A DNA stretch of 64,000 bases from Ktedonospora formicarum (GCF_016587355.1 NZ_BNJF01000001.1:124001-188000), one strand, 5' to 3'; shown: positions 35,187-44,301, counted from the first letter of the stretch. Translations and numbers: made by a program. The notes: generated from the letters alone by a model not told the origin.

Positions 35187-35698
35187 TAGTCATCTCCCTC
35201 TCCGGCAGGGACCGGAACTGGCTCAGACGCGCTCATTTTTTCAGCGGCATACTGGATAGCACGAACAATATTGACATAGCCTGTACAGCGGCACAGATTC
35301 CCCGAGATGCCCTCTCGTATCTCCTGTTCGCTCGGATGGGGATTACGTTGCAGGAGCGCGACGCCTGCCAGCATCATTCCCGGTGTGCAATAGCCACATT
35401 GCAAGGCGTGCTTCTCATGAAAGCCTTCTTGCATAGGGTGAAGCCTATCATCCTGCTCCAGACCCTCCACTGTCACAATCTGACGACCGTTGGCCTGGAC
35501 AGCGAACATCGTACATGACTTGGTGGCTTTGCCATCGACGAGGATCGTACAGGCTCCACAGGAGGTTGTGTCACAGCCAACATGGGTACCTGTGAGATGT
35601 AAACCATCGCGAATCCAGTGCACAAGGAGGGTGCGTGAATCGACAATATCCTCATATGTCGTCCCATTGATTGAGACACTGATCGCATGTTTGCTCAT
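35186..35698 (-). CDS. coxS: CO dehydrogenase iron-sulfur subunit CoxS
   Basis: A 170-residue subunit with two [2Fe-2S] sites: the plant-type [15 protein letters not shown]...SC at about 45-65 and the CGYCTPGM...CRCTG pair at about 105-145. It carries electrons from the Mo-Cu site of CoxL to FAD in CoxM. ATG at 35698 follows GGAGGGG; the long upstream extension of the frame overlaps coxM and is not coding. It begins 1 bp after the coxM stop. Confidence 0.95.
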   Translation of the reverse strand: MSKHAISVSINGTTYEDIVDSRTLLVHWIRDGLHLTGTHVGCDTTSCGACTILVDGKATKSCTMFAVQANGRQIVTVEGLEQDDRLHPMQEGFHEKHALQCGYCTPGMMLAGVALLQRNPHPSEQEIREGISGNLCRCTGYVNIVRAIQYAAEKMSASEPVPVPAGEGDD

Positions 35699-35699
35699 C

Positions 35700-36578
35700 T
35701 TATTCCCCTCCTGTGATACGCGCTGAGGCTTTCCGTAACGCACGAAGACACAAGGTACGTACCATTGCGCGCTTGTATTCTGCGGTACCGCGAGTATCGC
35801 TCGTGGGTTGGGAGGCTGTCGCGGCAAGATCAGCCGCTTGCCGAATAGTTGCTTCATCCAAGGGCTTGCCAAGCAACGCTTGCTCAGCATCTCGAGCTTT
35901 GAGTGGAGTGGGGCCAACATTCGTAAGGGCAAGGCCTGCCCGAGTCACCAGTCCATCATTATCCAAAGTCACATAGGCCGCGACTCCTGCAATAGCATAA
36001 TCACCTACTTTCCGTTCAAGCTTCAAGTAGGCACCACCACTATGCTCAGAGGGGGCAGGTATGCGAATTTCCGTGAGGATCTCAAGGGGATCAAGCGTCG
36101 TTTCAAAAGACGCATCTGTAAAGAAAAATTCAATAGGGATGACACGTTGCCCAGCAGGACCCACCGCAACCACGCTTGCCCCCAACGCTAGCATCGTTGC
36201 TGGATGATCATTCGCAGGGTCCGCGTGAGCAAGATTACCTCCTATCGTGGCCCAGTTGCGCACGACCGGATCAGCGACGACCTTTGCGGTATCCCAGAGT
36301 ATCGGATAGCGAGCACGAATCAGGGGAGAATAATCTAAATCAGCTTCGCGTGTAAGGGCACCGATATGCAAGACGCCATCAGTCTCTCGAATATAGTCCA
36401 ATTCAGCAATACGATTGATATCGATGAGAAATGATGGGCTGGCAAGGCGGAAACGCAAGATAGGAATAAGGCTGTGACCCCCAGCCAGTACCTTGGCCTC
36501 ATCACCATGTTGTTGTAGCAGTGCGATTGCTTCTGAAACACTGCTCGCTGTTACATAATCGAAGGAACCAGGAATCAA
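35700..36578 (-). CDS. coxM: CO dehydrogenase FAD-binding subunit CoxM
   Basis: A 292-residue FAD subunit. FAD-binding motifs AGGHSLIP and [16 protein letters not shown] are present. The start is best placed at TTG 36578 ([17 protein letters not shown]), which has GGAGG 7 nt upstream and matches the normal start MIP.F.Y of the family; the frame is open 48 codons further but these look non-coding. It is the first gene of the coxM-S-L-xdhC-coxG operon, the order of form I clusters. Confidence 0.94.
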   Translation of the reverse strand: MIPGSFDYVTASSVSEAIALLQQHGDEAKVLAGGHSLIPILRFRLASPSFLIDINRIAELDYIRETDGVLHIGALTREADLDYSPLIRARYPILWDTAKVVADPVVRNWATIGGNLAHADPANDHPATMLALGASVVAVGPAGQRVIPIEFFFTDASFETTLDPLEILTEIRIPAPSEHSGGAYLKLERKVGDYAIAGVAAYVTLDNDGLVTRAGLALTNVGPTPLKARDAEQALLGKPLDEATIRQAADLAATASQPTSDTRGTAEYKRAMVRTLCLRALRKASARITGGE

Positions 36579-36855
36579 AAGAACACCTCCAACATCTGTT
36601 GATGCGCACATCTTTTGCACTTCGTCATTGAATAGAAAACGCCAGACCGATAGGGAGGTTCGTAGAGGAGAGACATACAAGCCGCTCTCTTCACCTTCAG
36701 TATAGTTGCATCTCATCTCCAATGTTACCTACAAAAGGAGGGAATAAGGACATATAAAAGGAGGGAAACAACAATCAGGTAGAAGGATAGGGAATATGGT
36801 ATACTTTGCTCAATAGCTTCCCTCTGCTGTCTCTTACCTGGGAGTAAGTCACGAT
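36579..36855. promoter_or_regulatory. Divergent region between cox operon and two-component genes
   Basis: About 280 bp that should hold promoters for coxM and for the histidine kinase. A plausible -10 TATACT lies at about 36800 on the plus strand; the -35 and operators were not identified. Confidence 0.35.
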
Positions 36856-38213
36856 ATGGCCCAAACCATCGATGAGAGTCGTGCTCAACTCATTACAAAC
36901 TTGCAGCAACAGGCTGAAGAGTTAGCACAATTAAACAAAATTGCAATTGCACTGACTTCTGAGTTTGACTTACAGCGGCTCTTACAGATGATGACGGATG
37001 CTGCGCGCAAAGTCACTGCTGCTAAATATGCTGCATTCTTTCTCATCCCCGAAATTGTGGAAGAATGTGCCACACCACCCACAAAGAAAGCAAGTTTTCG
37101 CCTGGCTGCTATCTCCGGAGCATCGGAGCATATAGCGGCTCATTTTCGCCACCTGGGGCAGTTGACGGGGTTGGAATCCTCTATCCTGTTTTCTGGGAAG
37201 GGGCCTCTATTATTATCGATGATGTTCTGAAGGATCCTCGCTATGTAGGCATCCCCAAGGGCCATATTTCTGTACGCAGCTTTCTTGGTGTGCAATTACG
37301 TACCCGTGAGGGCACCATTCTGGGAGCATTCCTGATTGGCGATACCCGTCCTGGACGTTTTACAAATCGACACTTTGAACTCATAGAGGCGTTGGGTGCG
37401 CAAGCAGCAGTTGCTATCCATAATGCTCAACTTATCGCGCGTGAACGTCGGGCGATGGAAGCATATGCAGCCCATCTGGAGAGTGAAGTTCGTGAGCGTA
37501 CCGCCGAACTAGAGCGTCAGAATCAGGAATTGAGCACGTTCGCAACACATCTACAGCAATTACATCATGAACTCACCGAGGTTCAGAAGCGTCAGATGCT
37601 CGGTGAAGAGCGCAAACGAATTGCTCAGGAACTCCATGATCGTGTACAACAAACATTGTTCACGATTGGTTTGAAGGCGGATTGGGTAAAAGAGCAATTA
37701 GAGCCTGGTTCACCACTGCTTAATGCATTACGCTCAATGAAACAGCTTGCTTCTTTAGGGACGGCTCAGGTGCGCGATGCCATCTTTGCGCTATCCTCGG
37801 CAGAACTTCCCGAAGAGGGCCTGGTGAAAATGCTCTATTCCCAGATTCGTGATGTGCGAGAAGCGACATCGATTGAAGCGGATCTGGTCGTGGCTGAATG
37901 GATGCTAGCGCCATCAGCGTGTATTGAGAAAACGCTGCTGACAGTTGCTCAAGAGGCTCTTACTAATGTGCGCCGTCATGCATGTGCTACGATAGTGATT
38001 GTGACAGTACAGGTAACTGGTGAATATGCGATACTGGTTGTTCAAGATAATGGCATTGGCCTCCCCGTACAGGTCTTACAATCATATGATAAGGATGCCA
38101 TGCATCTGGGTTTGCGAGGGATGAGGCATAGGATAGAAGCACTTGGCGGACTTTTTTCGCTGGTAAATGGCGAAGAGGGTGGGCTGATCGTAAAGGCGGT
38201 GATCCCACTATGA
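36856..38213 (+). pseudogene. GAF-domain NarL-type sensor histidine kinase, frame interrupted
   Basis: Two frames together encode a kinase of about 452 residues. The first (ATG 36856) gives a coiled N-terminus and half of a GAF domain, to HFRHLGQLTG. The second continues VGILYPVFWEGA, DPRYVGIPKGHISVRSFLGV, then a coiled coil, the HisKA_3 box RKRIAQELHDRVQQTLFTIG with the phosphorylated His, and an ATPase domain (QEALTNVRRH, DNGIGLP, GLRGMRHR). The break is at four G (37167-37170); a fifth G restores the frame. No membrane helix, so a cytosolic sensor, possibly with a bound cofactor in GAF. It is divergent from the CO dehydrogenase genes and coupled to the response regulator. If the break is a sequencing error the gene is intact. 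Confidence 0.75.
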
Positions 38214-38848
38214 TTCGCTTACTGCTTATTGACGATCATGAGATGGTACGTGAAGGACTCAAAGCGATGCTCATGACCGAGCCAGATTTTCGTATTGTTG
38301 GCGATGCTGCCACTGCCGCCCAGGCGCTCGAATTGATTGAACATCTCAAGCCAGATATCGCATTGCTCGATGTTCGCCTTCCTGATGTGAGTGGAGTTGA
38401 GGTCTGCCGCACAGTAACGATGCGTTTCCCAGGAACGGCAGTAATTATCCTTACCACGTTTACGGATGAAAAGTTAGTGGCTGAATGTATTCAGGCAGGG
38501 GCGCGTGGTTACATAATCAAGGATATAGAACGCTTCGACTTGAAACGCTCTATTCGGGCCGTCGCTCGAGGTGAAGGTGCTATTGACTCCAAAACTGCTG
38601 CTATTCTCATGACGCAACTTCGTCGTGCTCCCCAGACAAATCCAGAACTCCCTCTTGAACCTCTCAGTGCGCAGCAGCTTGTAATTCTGCGTTTGGTCGC
38701 GCAAGGTCTCTCTAGCCGTGAAATCGCCAAGAAGCTCTACTTGAGTGAGAATACCATCAAAGGCTATGTACAAGAAATTTTGCATCGTCTCAATGTCAAA
38801 AATCGTACCGAGGCTGTGATGGTTGCAGTTAAACATGGATGGTTATAG
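38210..38848 (+). CDS. NarL/FixJ-family response regulator
   Basis: A 212-residue regulator. The receiver domain has the acidic pair DDHE near the N-terminus, the phosphorylated Asp in ALLDVRLPDVSG (about 54), and TTFTD/K. The C-terminal LuxR-type HTH reads SREIAKKLYLSENTIKGYVQ. Its ATG overlaps the kinase stop by 4 nt (ATGA), marking them as partners. The position next to the cox operon suggests, without proof, control of CO oxidation genes. Confidence 0.94.
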   Translation: MIRLLLIDDHEMVREGLKAMLMTEPDFRIVGDAATAAQALELIEHLKPDIALLDVRLPDVSGVEVCRTVTMRFPGTAVIILTTFTDEKLVAECIQAGARGYIIKDIERFDLKRSIRAVARGEGAIDSKTAAILMTQLRRAPQTNPELPLEPLSAQQLVILRLVAQGLSSREIAKKLYLSENTIKGYVQEILHRLNVKNRTEAVMVAVKHGWL

Positions 38849-39043
38849 CTGCTGGTCTTCGCCGTGGGCCTAGATCTGTAATTTTTGTCTCAATACACTG
38901 TCGAGCAATGCATAAGGAGACATAATGTCCTGGTGCGATTAACGTTTATAACTGTGTAAAAATGGACCTCTCTCGGCTGGATCAATTATTCCTTCGGGTT
39001 GCGGCCTCTTCACTTTGATGGTTTTGTGCCGTTTTAGTGAACA

Positions 39044-39259
39044 CTATTGCTTCCTTTGCTTATGTGTTTCATATTGGCTGAGTAAATCGAGCCCGACAAG
39101 CAATTGAATCATATCTTCATAGGTACATCGGGTTCCGGGAATACAGGCATAGACTCCATATTCCAGTTGCGCTTGCTGCAAACGCTGCACTTCTTGACGA
39201 GCGCCTTCAATAGATCCCAATGTGTGATAACGGTAGGCTAAAGGGTCCATGTCTTTCAT
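39044..39259 (-). CDS. Small hypothetical protein
   Basis: A 71-residue protein starting MKDMDPLAYRYHTLGSIEGA, with a helical middle (ARQEVQRLQQAQLEYGV) and two Cys (CIPGTRC). ATG at 39259 has GGAGG 4 nt upstream; a longer frame to 39325 is less likely. It follows the TPR gene by 72 bp on the same strand and may be in its operon. No family recognised. Confidence 0.55.
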   Translation of the reverse strand: MKDMDPLAYRYHTLGSIEGARQEVQRLQQAQLEYGVYACIPGTRCTYEDMIQLLVGLDLLSQYETHKQRKQ

Positions 39260-39331
39260 TTTCCTCCAAGAAAAAATACCAATCATGCTCGAACCCATAA
39301 AGTGCTTCACAGCAATAAAAGGCACACAATT

Positions 39332-40672
39332 TCAATGCAGCCCATGTTCCTGTACGAGTTGGGCATAGAGTGTTTGGGTAACGGCGGTCTTGGGATGAGC
39401 TTCTCCTAGAAATAATACACGAGCCTGAAGCGCACGGTCAGCATAGGAGAGCGCCTTATCCAGATTGCCTTGTTTATGCCAGCAGATAGCCAGATCATGC
39501 AATGTTTGGGCTGTCTCTGGGTGCTGCGGTCCAAGTTGCTGCTCTCGAATGGAAAGTGCCTGTTGATAGAGCGTTTTCGCACTGGTGTACTTGCCCTGAT
39601 CACGAGCGAGGTTTGCCAAACCATTGAGCGGATCAGCCACGAGATGGTGCGTGGGACCCAAGAGCTCCTTTCGGAGCGCAAAGGTACGCCAATAGCGTTT
39701 TTTTGCCTCTTCATACTTCCCTTGCTCTCGACAAAGCTCTGCGAGGTTATAGAGTACGGTTGCGACATTAGGATGGTTTGGACCGAGGTTCTCCTCTCGG
39801 ATCTGCAATGCGCGTCGTAAGAGAGATTCTGCCTCGGTGAACCGTCCTTGTGCTCGATAGAGTTCCGACAGATTATTGAGCGTGTAGGTTGTATTGGGAT
39901 GATCCGTTCCTAGAATTTGCCCCCAGATGAGTAGGACTTGCAGATAGAGAGGTTCCGCCTCGGTATATTTGCCCTGGCTGCAATAGATTAGAGCGAGGTG
40001 GTTCAGGAGATGAGCCGCCAGGATGTCCTTTGGGCATTGTGCTTGCTCCCAGATGATCAGAGCCCGCAGATAGAGGAGTTCTGCATCTGCGTATTTGCCC
40101 TGCCTCCAATACAACAGAGCGAGGTCGTTGAGCGTCTGTGCCAGGTCTGGATAATCCAGGCCAGCTAATTGTTCTCGGATGATCAGTACACGGTGAAAGA
40201 GTGGCTCAGCCTCTTTATATCGCCCTTGGAACCAGAGGAGATCCCCCAGATAGTTAAGCGTAGTAGCGATTAAGGGATGATGTGCTCCTAGAATATGCTC
40301 GCGAATGCGCAATGCACTCAACAAAAGTGGCTCTGCTTCCGCATATTGGCCTCGCTCATGGAGGTAATGGGCCGCCTTATAGGCCAAGGAAGCCAGAGAA
40401 AGGGAATCTTGTGTATCTCCTGCTCGGCGAATGCAGGTCAGCACATGTGGTAGTAGCCTTGCACCTCGCTCCTTCCAAGTTGCATATTCTGTCATATTGC
40501 GTTCTTCGGGAAATATTGTGTCAAGCGCATTAATCACGCGCGTGTTCCATTCAATTTGCTCATCCTCTGTCATGGTATCCAAAGGAATGTATGTAGCGTC
40601 GTAAGGACCTCTTCTCGACCTGTGAAGAAAGGATTGCGTATTTATCTCTATTGAGACGTATCTTTGTTCCAC
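39332..40672 (-). CDS. Kinesin-light-chain-type tetratricopeptide protein, likely STAND protein tail
   Basis: A 446-residue protein made almost entirely of 42-residue TPR repeats of the kinesin light chain type (YLGDLLWFQGRYKEAEPLFH, NLAELCREQGKYEEAKKRYW and others, about eight). The N-terminal 80 residues (LDTMTEDEQIEWNTRVINAL, ERGARLLPHVLTCI) resemble the linker that joins NB-ARC ATPase to TPR in STAND proteins. No P-loop is found upstream, so this is either a stand-alone scaffold or the remaining C-terminal part of an NB-ARC-TPR protein. The partner is unknown. Confidence 0.75.
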   Translation of the reverse strand: MEQRYVSIEINTQSFLHRSRRGPYDATYIPLDTMTEDEQIEWNTRVINALDTIFPEERNMTEYATWKERGARLLPHVLTCIRRAGDTQDSLSLASLAYKAAHYLHERGQYAEAEPLLLSALRIREHILGAHHPLIATTLNYLGDLLWFQGRYKEAEPLFHRVLIIREQLAGLDYPDLAQTLNDLALLYWRQGKYADAELLYLRALIIWEQAQCPKDILAAHLLNHLALIYCSQGKYTEAEPLYLQVLLIWGQILGTDHPNTTYTLNNLSELYRAQGRFTEAESLLRRALQIREENLGPNHPNVATVLYNLAELCREQGKYEEAKKRYWRTFALRKELLGPTHHLVADPLNGLANLARDQGKYTSAKTLYQQALSIREQQLGPQHPETAQTLHDLAICWHKQGNLDKALSYADRALQARVLFLGEAHPKTAVTQTLYAQLVQEHGLH

Positions 40673-40789
40673 TTCAGCCCGTAAACTTGCACACTGAGAT
40701 ATAACACAGACGACAGGACTACTCCCTTATTCCAACAACATCTGCTCTCTTTAAGGCAGGAACCTGCGAGGTAATGCATCTTGGTTCCC

Positions 40790-40818
40790 TTGACAAAAAT
40801 CTCATCTGGAACTAAGAT
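40790..40818 (+). promoter_or_regulatory. Promoter of the mgtE transcript
   Basis: TTGACA (40790-40795), 17-bp spacer, TAAGAT (40813-40818). The expected start is near 40825, giving a leader of about 425 nt before mgtE. Confidence 0.6.
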
Positions 40819-40824
40819 GAGAAG

Positions 40825-41250
40825 TGGAGTGTATTCCCGCACATGCGGGAAGGATCATAGTTTTGCATATAAAGGAGGAACCGATATGGACGGTGGTAGT
40901 AGTCAACCTCCCCAACGTTGGAGGTTCCTACACCTGGTGAAAACTCCAGTGTGTCGGAGGAGGGAAATGAACCGCTAACCTCTTGATTGGTTTGCTTCTT
41001 TTGTTTAGTATTCCCCACTTCTCACCGCATGCCTGGTTTTTTCACTGTCCCTCATTCTTTTGCCAGGCGAGGCGTGTGAGGATTTTCTCCTGTGATTCAT
41101 TCTGATTTTAGGATGTCCAGGTCTATCTCCTCGGCTTCGCTTTCGTTTCACGCGACTTGTATATCAGCCCTTTTCATTTCCTGGAAGAGCGCTGAGCGTG
41201 AATCCCTGCCCAAAATCTAAGCTTCCTATAAACATGAGGAGATTTGACCT
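40825..41250 (+). promoter_or_regulatory. Long structured 5' leader of mgtE
   Basis: The stretch contains a 7-bp hairpin TTCCCGC-ACAT-GCGGGAA (40834-40851), a short ORF (40886-40978) with a strong ribosome site, and two mutually exclusive pairings around it: AACCTCC/GGAGGTT (40905-40911 with 40920-40926) and AGGAACC/GGTTCCT (40876-40882 with 40923-40929), the latter hiding the ORF's ribosome site. A GCCTGG/CCAGGC pair spans 41031-41068. It does not match the M-box consensus. A Mg2+-responsive leader is a reasonable inference. Confidence 0.45.
40886..40978 (+). CDS. Putative leader peptide upstream of mgtE
   Basis: A 30-codon ORF with AAAGGAGGAACC upstream of its ATG. The product is rich in Pro and Arg (SQPPQRWRF, CRRREMNR). 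In Salmonella, short Pro-containing leader peptides (MgtL, MgtP) control Mg2+ transporter genes because their translation depends on Mg2+. The location, strong ribosome site and overlap with alternative hairpins suggest a similar arrangement here. No homologue was recognised. Confidence 0.45.
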   Translation: MDGGSSQPPQRWRFLHLVKTPVCRRREMNR

Positions 41251-42678
41251 ATGAAACATATCGCCGGGCGGGCAGTCCGTCTCGATCCAAAACACCGCTT
41301 TCTCTTGCGCCGCAAAATGCTTACAGCACGCACTGATAGTGAAATACGTGCTAACACCATTCGCCAACTTCTCGACACAACTCGCATCGATCAGTTACGC
41401 ATCTTGCTTCATACCGAGTATCCTGCGGACCTCGCTGATAGCATGTTTTTTTTGAATGATATAGAGAACCAGACGGTTTTTGATCTGCTTGATCCAGCCG
41501 AAGCAGCCGAGGTCCTCAACGAATTCGATACCCAGACAAGCAGCCGCCTCGTCGCATACACCTCCCCAAAGCGACTGGCTGCAATCCTGAGCGAATTGAT
41601 GCCTGATGAGGCAACCAATATTGTAGAAACGATTGAAAATGAGAAGCGAGAGCAGGTATTGGTCCTTCTTCCGACGAAGACGGCTACTGCTATCCGTACC
41701 TTGTTGTCCTATCCCAAGGAGAGTGCTGGGGGCATTATGACTTCCGGGTTTGTGGCTGTCCCTGAAACCACAACACAAGCTGAAGCCATTCGGGCATTTA
41801 TCGACTCTCCCAATGCTGAGCACCAATTTTACCTGTATGCACTCAACGAACGTGACGCGCTCTCTGGCGTGCTTGATTTGCGCCAGCTACTCAGTGCCTC
41901 ACCCACGACCCTCATTCGAGAGATTATGGTGACCGATGTATTGGGTATCCCGGCAGACATGGATCAGGAACAGGTAGCCAACCTCTTCTCTCGTTATAAT
42001 TTGCTGATGTTACCTGTCGTTGAGCCGGGTACCAACCAATTACTGGGGGTGATTACGGCTGACGATGTAATTGATGTCCTGGAACAGGAAGCGACCGAGG
42101 ACGCATTGCGTTCAGCGGGCTCAGATGCCGAAGAGCTAGAACGCCGTTCTCCAACCCGTATCGCCATGTTACGCTTGCCATGGATCATGGCAACAATGTT
42201 CATTGAATTGTTAGCTGGAGTTGTGATCCATGTCTTTGATAGCACGCTGACGCAGGTCATTTTGCTGGCTTCTTTTATGCCGATTATCTCCGCCATCAGC
42301 GGCAATACAGGCTTACAATCGGCAACCATCATCGTGCGTGGGCTTTCCACTGGTCAGGTTCGCCTCACCAACTGGCAAACGGCAGTGGCGAGACAAGTGA
42401 AAACGACCCTCATTCTGGGGGCGGTTGCAGGGGCGACGCTTGGTGTGATTGGAGGCATCTGGTATGGAAAGATTGCCTTTGGCCTAATCATTTTCGTTGG
42501 GATGTTTCTAGCGGTTAATATCGCAGGAGTGGTTGGGACAATTGTACCTCTGATCTCCAAATCATTTGGCTTCGATCCTGCACTGACCTCTGGTCCTTTT
42601 GAAACCGCCTTCCAGGATGTCGTAGGAATCAGCATTTTCTTGGGAATCGCTACGGCGATGATAAGATTCCTGCTCTGA
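41251..42678 (+). CDS. mgtE: Magnesium transporter MgtE
   Basis: A 475-residue Mg2+ channel/transporter. Order: N-terminal helical MgtE_N domain (about 45-150; DLLDPAEAAEVLNEFD, SYPKESAGGIMT), CBS pair (about 155-285; VPADMDQEQVANLF-like), connecting helix and five membrane helices with SAISGNTGLQSATIIVRGL and TSGPFETAFQDVVGISIF. The CBS and N domains sense cytosolic Mg2+ and gate the pore. AGGAG lies 9 nt before the ATG. It has its own promoter and a long leader. The N-terminus is about 35 residues longer than the minimal form. Confidence 0.95.
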   Translation: MKHIAGRAVRLDPKHRFLLRRKMLTARTDSEIRANTIRQLLDTTRIDQLRILLHTEYPADLADSMFFLNDIENQTVFDLLDPAEAAEVLNEFDTQTSSRLVAYTSPKRLAAILSELMPDEATNIVETIENEKREQVLVLLPTKTATAIRTLLSYPKESAGGIMTSGFVAVPETTTQAEAIRAFIDSPNAEHQFYLYALNERDALSGVLDLRQLLSASPTTLIREIMVTDVLGIPADMDQEQVANLFSRYNLLMLPVVEPGTNQLLGVITADDVIDVLEQEATEDALRSAGSDAEELERRSPTRIAMLRLPWIMATMFIELLAGVVIHVFDSTLTQVILLASFMPIISAISGNTGLQSATIIVRGLSTGQVRLTNWQTAVARQVKTTLILGAVAGATLGVIGGIWYGKIAFGLIIFVGMFLAVNIAGVVGTIVPLISKSFGFDPALTSGPFETAFQDVVGISIFLGIATAMIRFLL

Positions 42679-42892
42679 AAGACGGAAAAGGTAGGTGCGT
42701 TGCGTGAGATCATCTTCGTTGCTCTCCTGCAACGCGCCCTGATCTATGGCTCCATAATAGTATCAAACAGGCTATTTTTGCTCTTTGAGAGCATTTCCCA
42801 CCCACTTCTGGGCCTCATACCACCACAATTCCTTGCTTTTGATGAGAACTCATTCTGTGGTAGAATCGCTTCAAAACAGGAGATGCTTTCCC

Positions 42893-43381
42893 ATGTCTCA
42901 TACTGAATTGCCTGTCGAGAAGATCCTTTCTCTGTTGGAGGAAGGGCCAACACGGATTGCAGCCCTCACCTCCGACCTATCGTCCGCACAGTTGCGCATG
43001 CCCCCACATGGGGAAGCATGGTCCGCTACCGACATATTAGCCCATCTGCGTTCATGCGCGGATGTTTGGGGTCAATGTATATATGCCATCCTGGTTGAGA
43101 AACAACCAACTCTTCGCGCAATCCACCCATCGGCCTGGATCAAGGAGAAGGATTATCACACCTTAGAATTTGAGCCCTCCTTACAGGCATACACTGCTCA
43201 GCGTGTCGAACTCTTGACTCTGTTGAGATCCTTATCTGTCGCCGCATGGTCTCGCACTGCTACGATAACAGGTGCCGGGAAGCCTCTCGTTCGCACAGTA
43301 AAGTTTTACGCCGAATGGCTTGCCACTCATGAGCGCTCGCACTACAAGCAATTTAAGCAGTTACACCAAGCCTTTTCGTAA
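42893..43381 (+). CDS. DinB-family protein
   Basis: A 162-residue DinB_2-type four-helix protein. Features: WSATDILAHLRSCADVWG (first metal His) and LATHERSHYKQFKQLHQ (second and third). It shares the general pattern of the protein at 20915 but is not closely similar. ATG at 42893 has AGGAG 10 nt upstream. Possible thiol transferase; substrate unknown. It follows mgtE by about 215 bp. Confidence 0.8.
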   Translation: MSHTELPVEKILSLLEEGPTRIAALTSDLSSAQLRMPPHGEAWSATDILAHLRSCADVWGQCIYAILVEKQPTLRAIHPSAWIKEKDYHTLEFEPSLQAYTAQRVELLTLLRSLSVAAWSRTATITGAGKPLVRTVKFYAEWLATHERSHYKQFKQLHQAFS

Positions 43382-43644
43382 GGGTCTCCAAGACATTTTA
43401 GTGAGAACCGCAGAGGAGCCAGAGGGAGATATTCCTGTCATCGAAGTACTTAATTCCACCATCCAGGACAACTGCATACCCAGTTTTTTTCAAAACTGGG
43501 CAAGGTCAGAGAGGTCTCCCCGATCTCTGGCAAAGGTTTCATTTATCTTGCATGAGCGAGACATTTTAGAGATTCTGCCACAAAGGCAAGTCCAAACGGG
43601 GGTTCGCTCTTGACAAAAATACGATCGTATTTTAAAATTGAGGT
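43382..43644. other. Intergenic region before tetR/DJ-1 pair
   Basis: About 260 bp. It contains a 9-bp hairpin CCCAGTTTT/AAAACTGGG (43479-43500), which could end the dinB transcript, and at its right end the tetR promoter and operator. Confidence 0.5.
43610..43638 (+). promoter_or_regulatory. Promoter of tetR at 43645 with operator in the spacer
   Basis: TTGACA (43610-43615), 17-bp spacer, TAAAAT (43633-43638). The perfect palindrome AAAATACGATCGTATTTT (43616-43633) fills the spacer, so repressor binding would exclude RNA polymerase. The predicted start falls on or next to the ATG at 43645, again a leaderless message. Confidence 0.75.
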
Positions 43645-44238
43645 ATGAGCCATCGCGAAAATTCTAAGGATCTTATTTTAGATCGCGCCGTTCAAATGGC
43701 ATCCGTCCAAGGATTGAATGGTTTGACAATCGGTCGGCTAGCAACTGCCCTCTCACTCTCGAAGGGAGGAATTTGTGCGCATTTCCCCTCCAAGTTTGAT
43801 TTGCAGGTAGCAGTTGTAGAAAAGGCTGCCCACATCTTCCAACATGTCGTGGTCGCACCTGCACTTGAAGAGGCTCCTGGCCTTCCACAACTTCAGGCTC
43901 TAAGCAACGCCTGGTTTCAATATCTGGTTACAGGGACGTTTGAGGGTGGATGTTTTTTTACCAATGTGTTGCTTGAGGTGGACGATCTAGAGGGCAATGA
44001 GGTACGTGAAGCAGTGGTACGCCAATACAGCCGTTTCATCAATCTCATTGAGAGATGTGCTTGTGATGCAGTGACACAAGGTCAGTTCCGATCAGACCTG
44101 GAGGTTCATCAATTTGCCTTTGAATTTCTTGGGGCCAAGTTATCAGCCGTGATGTGGCGAGGATTGCAGCGCGAAAATCAGGCTATATTCTTGGGCAAGA
44201 AAGCCATCGCCGATCTTTTTCAACGATCCTCGCGTTGA
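43645..44238 (+). CDS. TetR-family transcriptional regulator
   Basis: A 197-residue repressor with HTH LTIGRLATALSLSKGGICAH and a C-terminal ligand domain (ALSNAWFQYLVTGTFEGGCF) of the TetR_C_6-like/LmrA type. The palindrome in its own promoter spacer and a related one before the next gene (44258-44275) suggest that it controls itself and the DJ-1-family gene that follows. The transcript appears leaderless; GAGG is too close to the ATG to be a normal ribosome site. Confidence 0.9.
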   Translation: MSHRENSKDLILDRAVQMASVQGLNGLTIGRLATALSLSKGGICAHFPSKFDLQVAVVEKAAHIFQHVVVAPALEEAPGLPQLQALSNAWFQYLVTGTFEGGCFFTNVLLEVDDLEGNEVREAVVRQYSRFINLIERCACDAVTQGQFRSDLEVHQFAFEFLGAKLSAVMWRGLQRENQAIFLGKKAIADLFQRSSR

Positions 44239-44257
44239 TTTTTTTTGCAATGCAAAA

Positions 44258-44275
44258 AATACGAACGTCCGTATT
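44258..44275. promoter_or_regulatory. Second TetR operator candidate, before the DJ-1 gene
   Basis: AATACGAACGTCCGTATT is an 18-bp near-palindrome sharing the AATACGA...CGTATT ends with the tetR promoter palindrome. It lies 27 bp before the DJ-1 start, partly over a TTTTTTGCA/TGCAAAAAA repeat. Confidence 0.55.
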
Positions 44276-44301
44276 CAAAAAAGAGGGGAGAACATCACTC
44301 T

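Noticed and set aside
35699..35932. Long N-terminal extension of coxS
   Set aside because: It lies within coxM in another frame; [12 protein letters not shown] at 35698 is the family start with a GGAGG site.
40825..41250. M-box magnesium riboswitch before mgtE
   Set aside because: The conserved GTTAGGTGAGGCTCC-type core and other M-box segments are not found.
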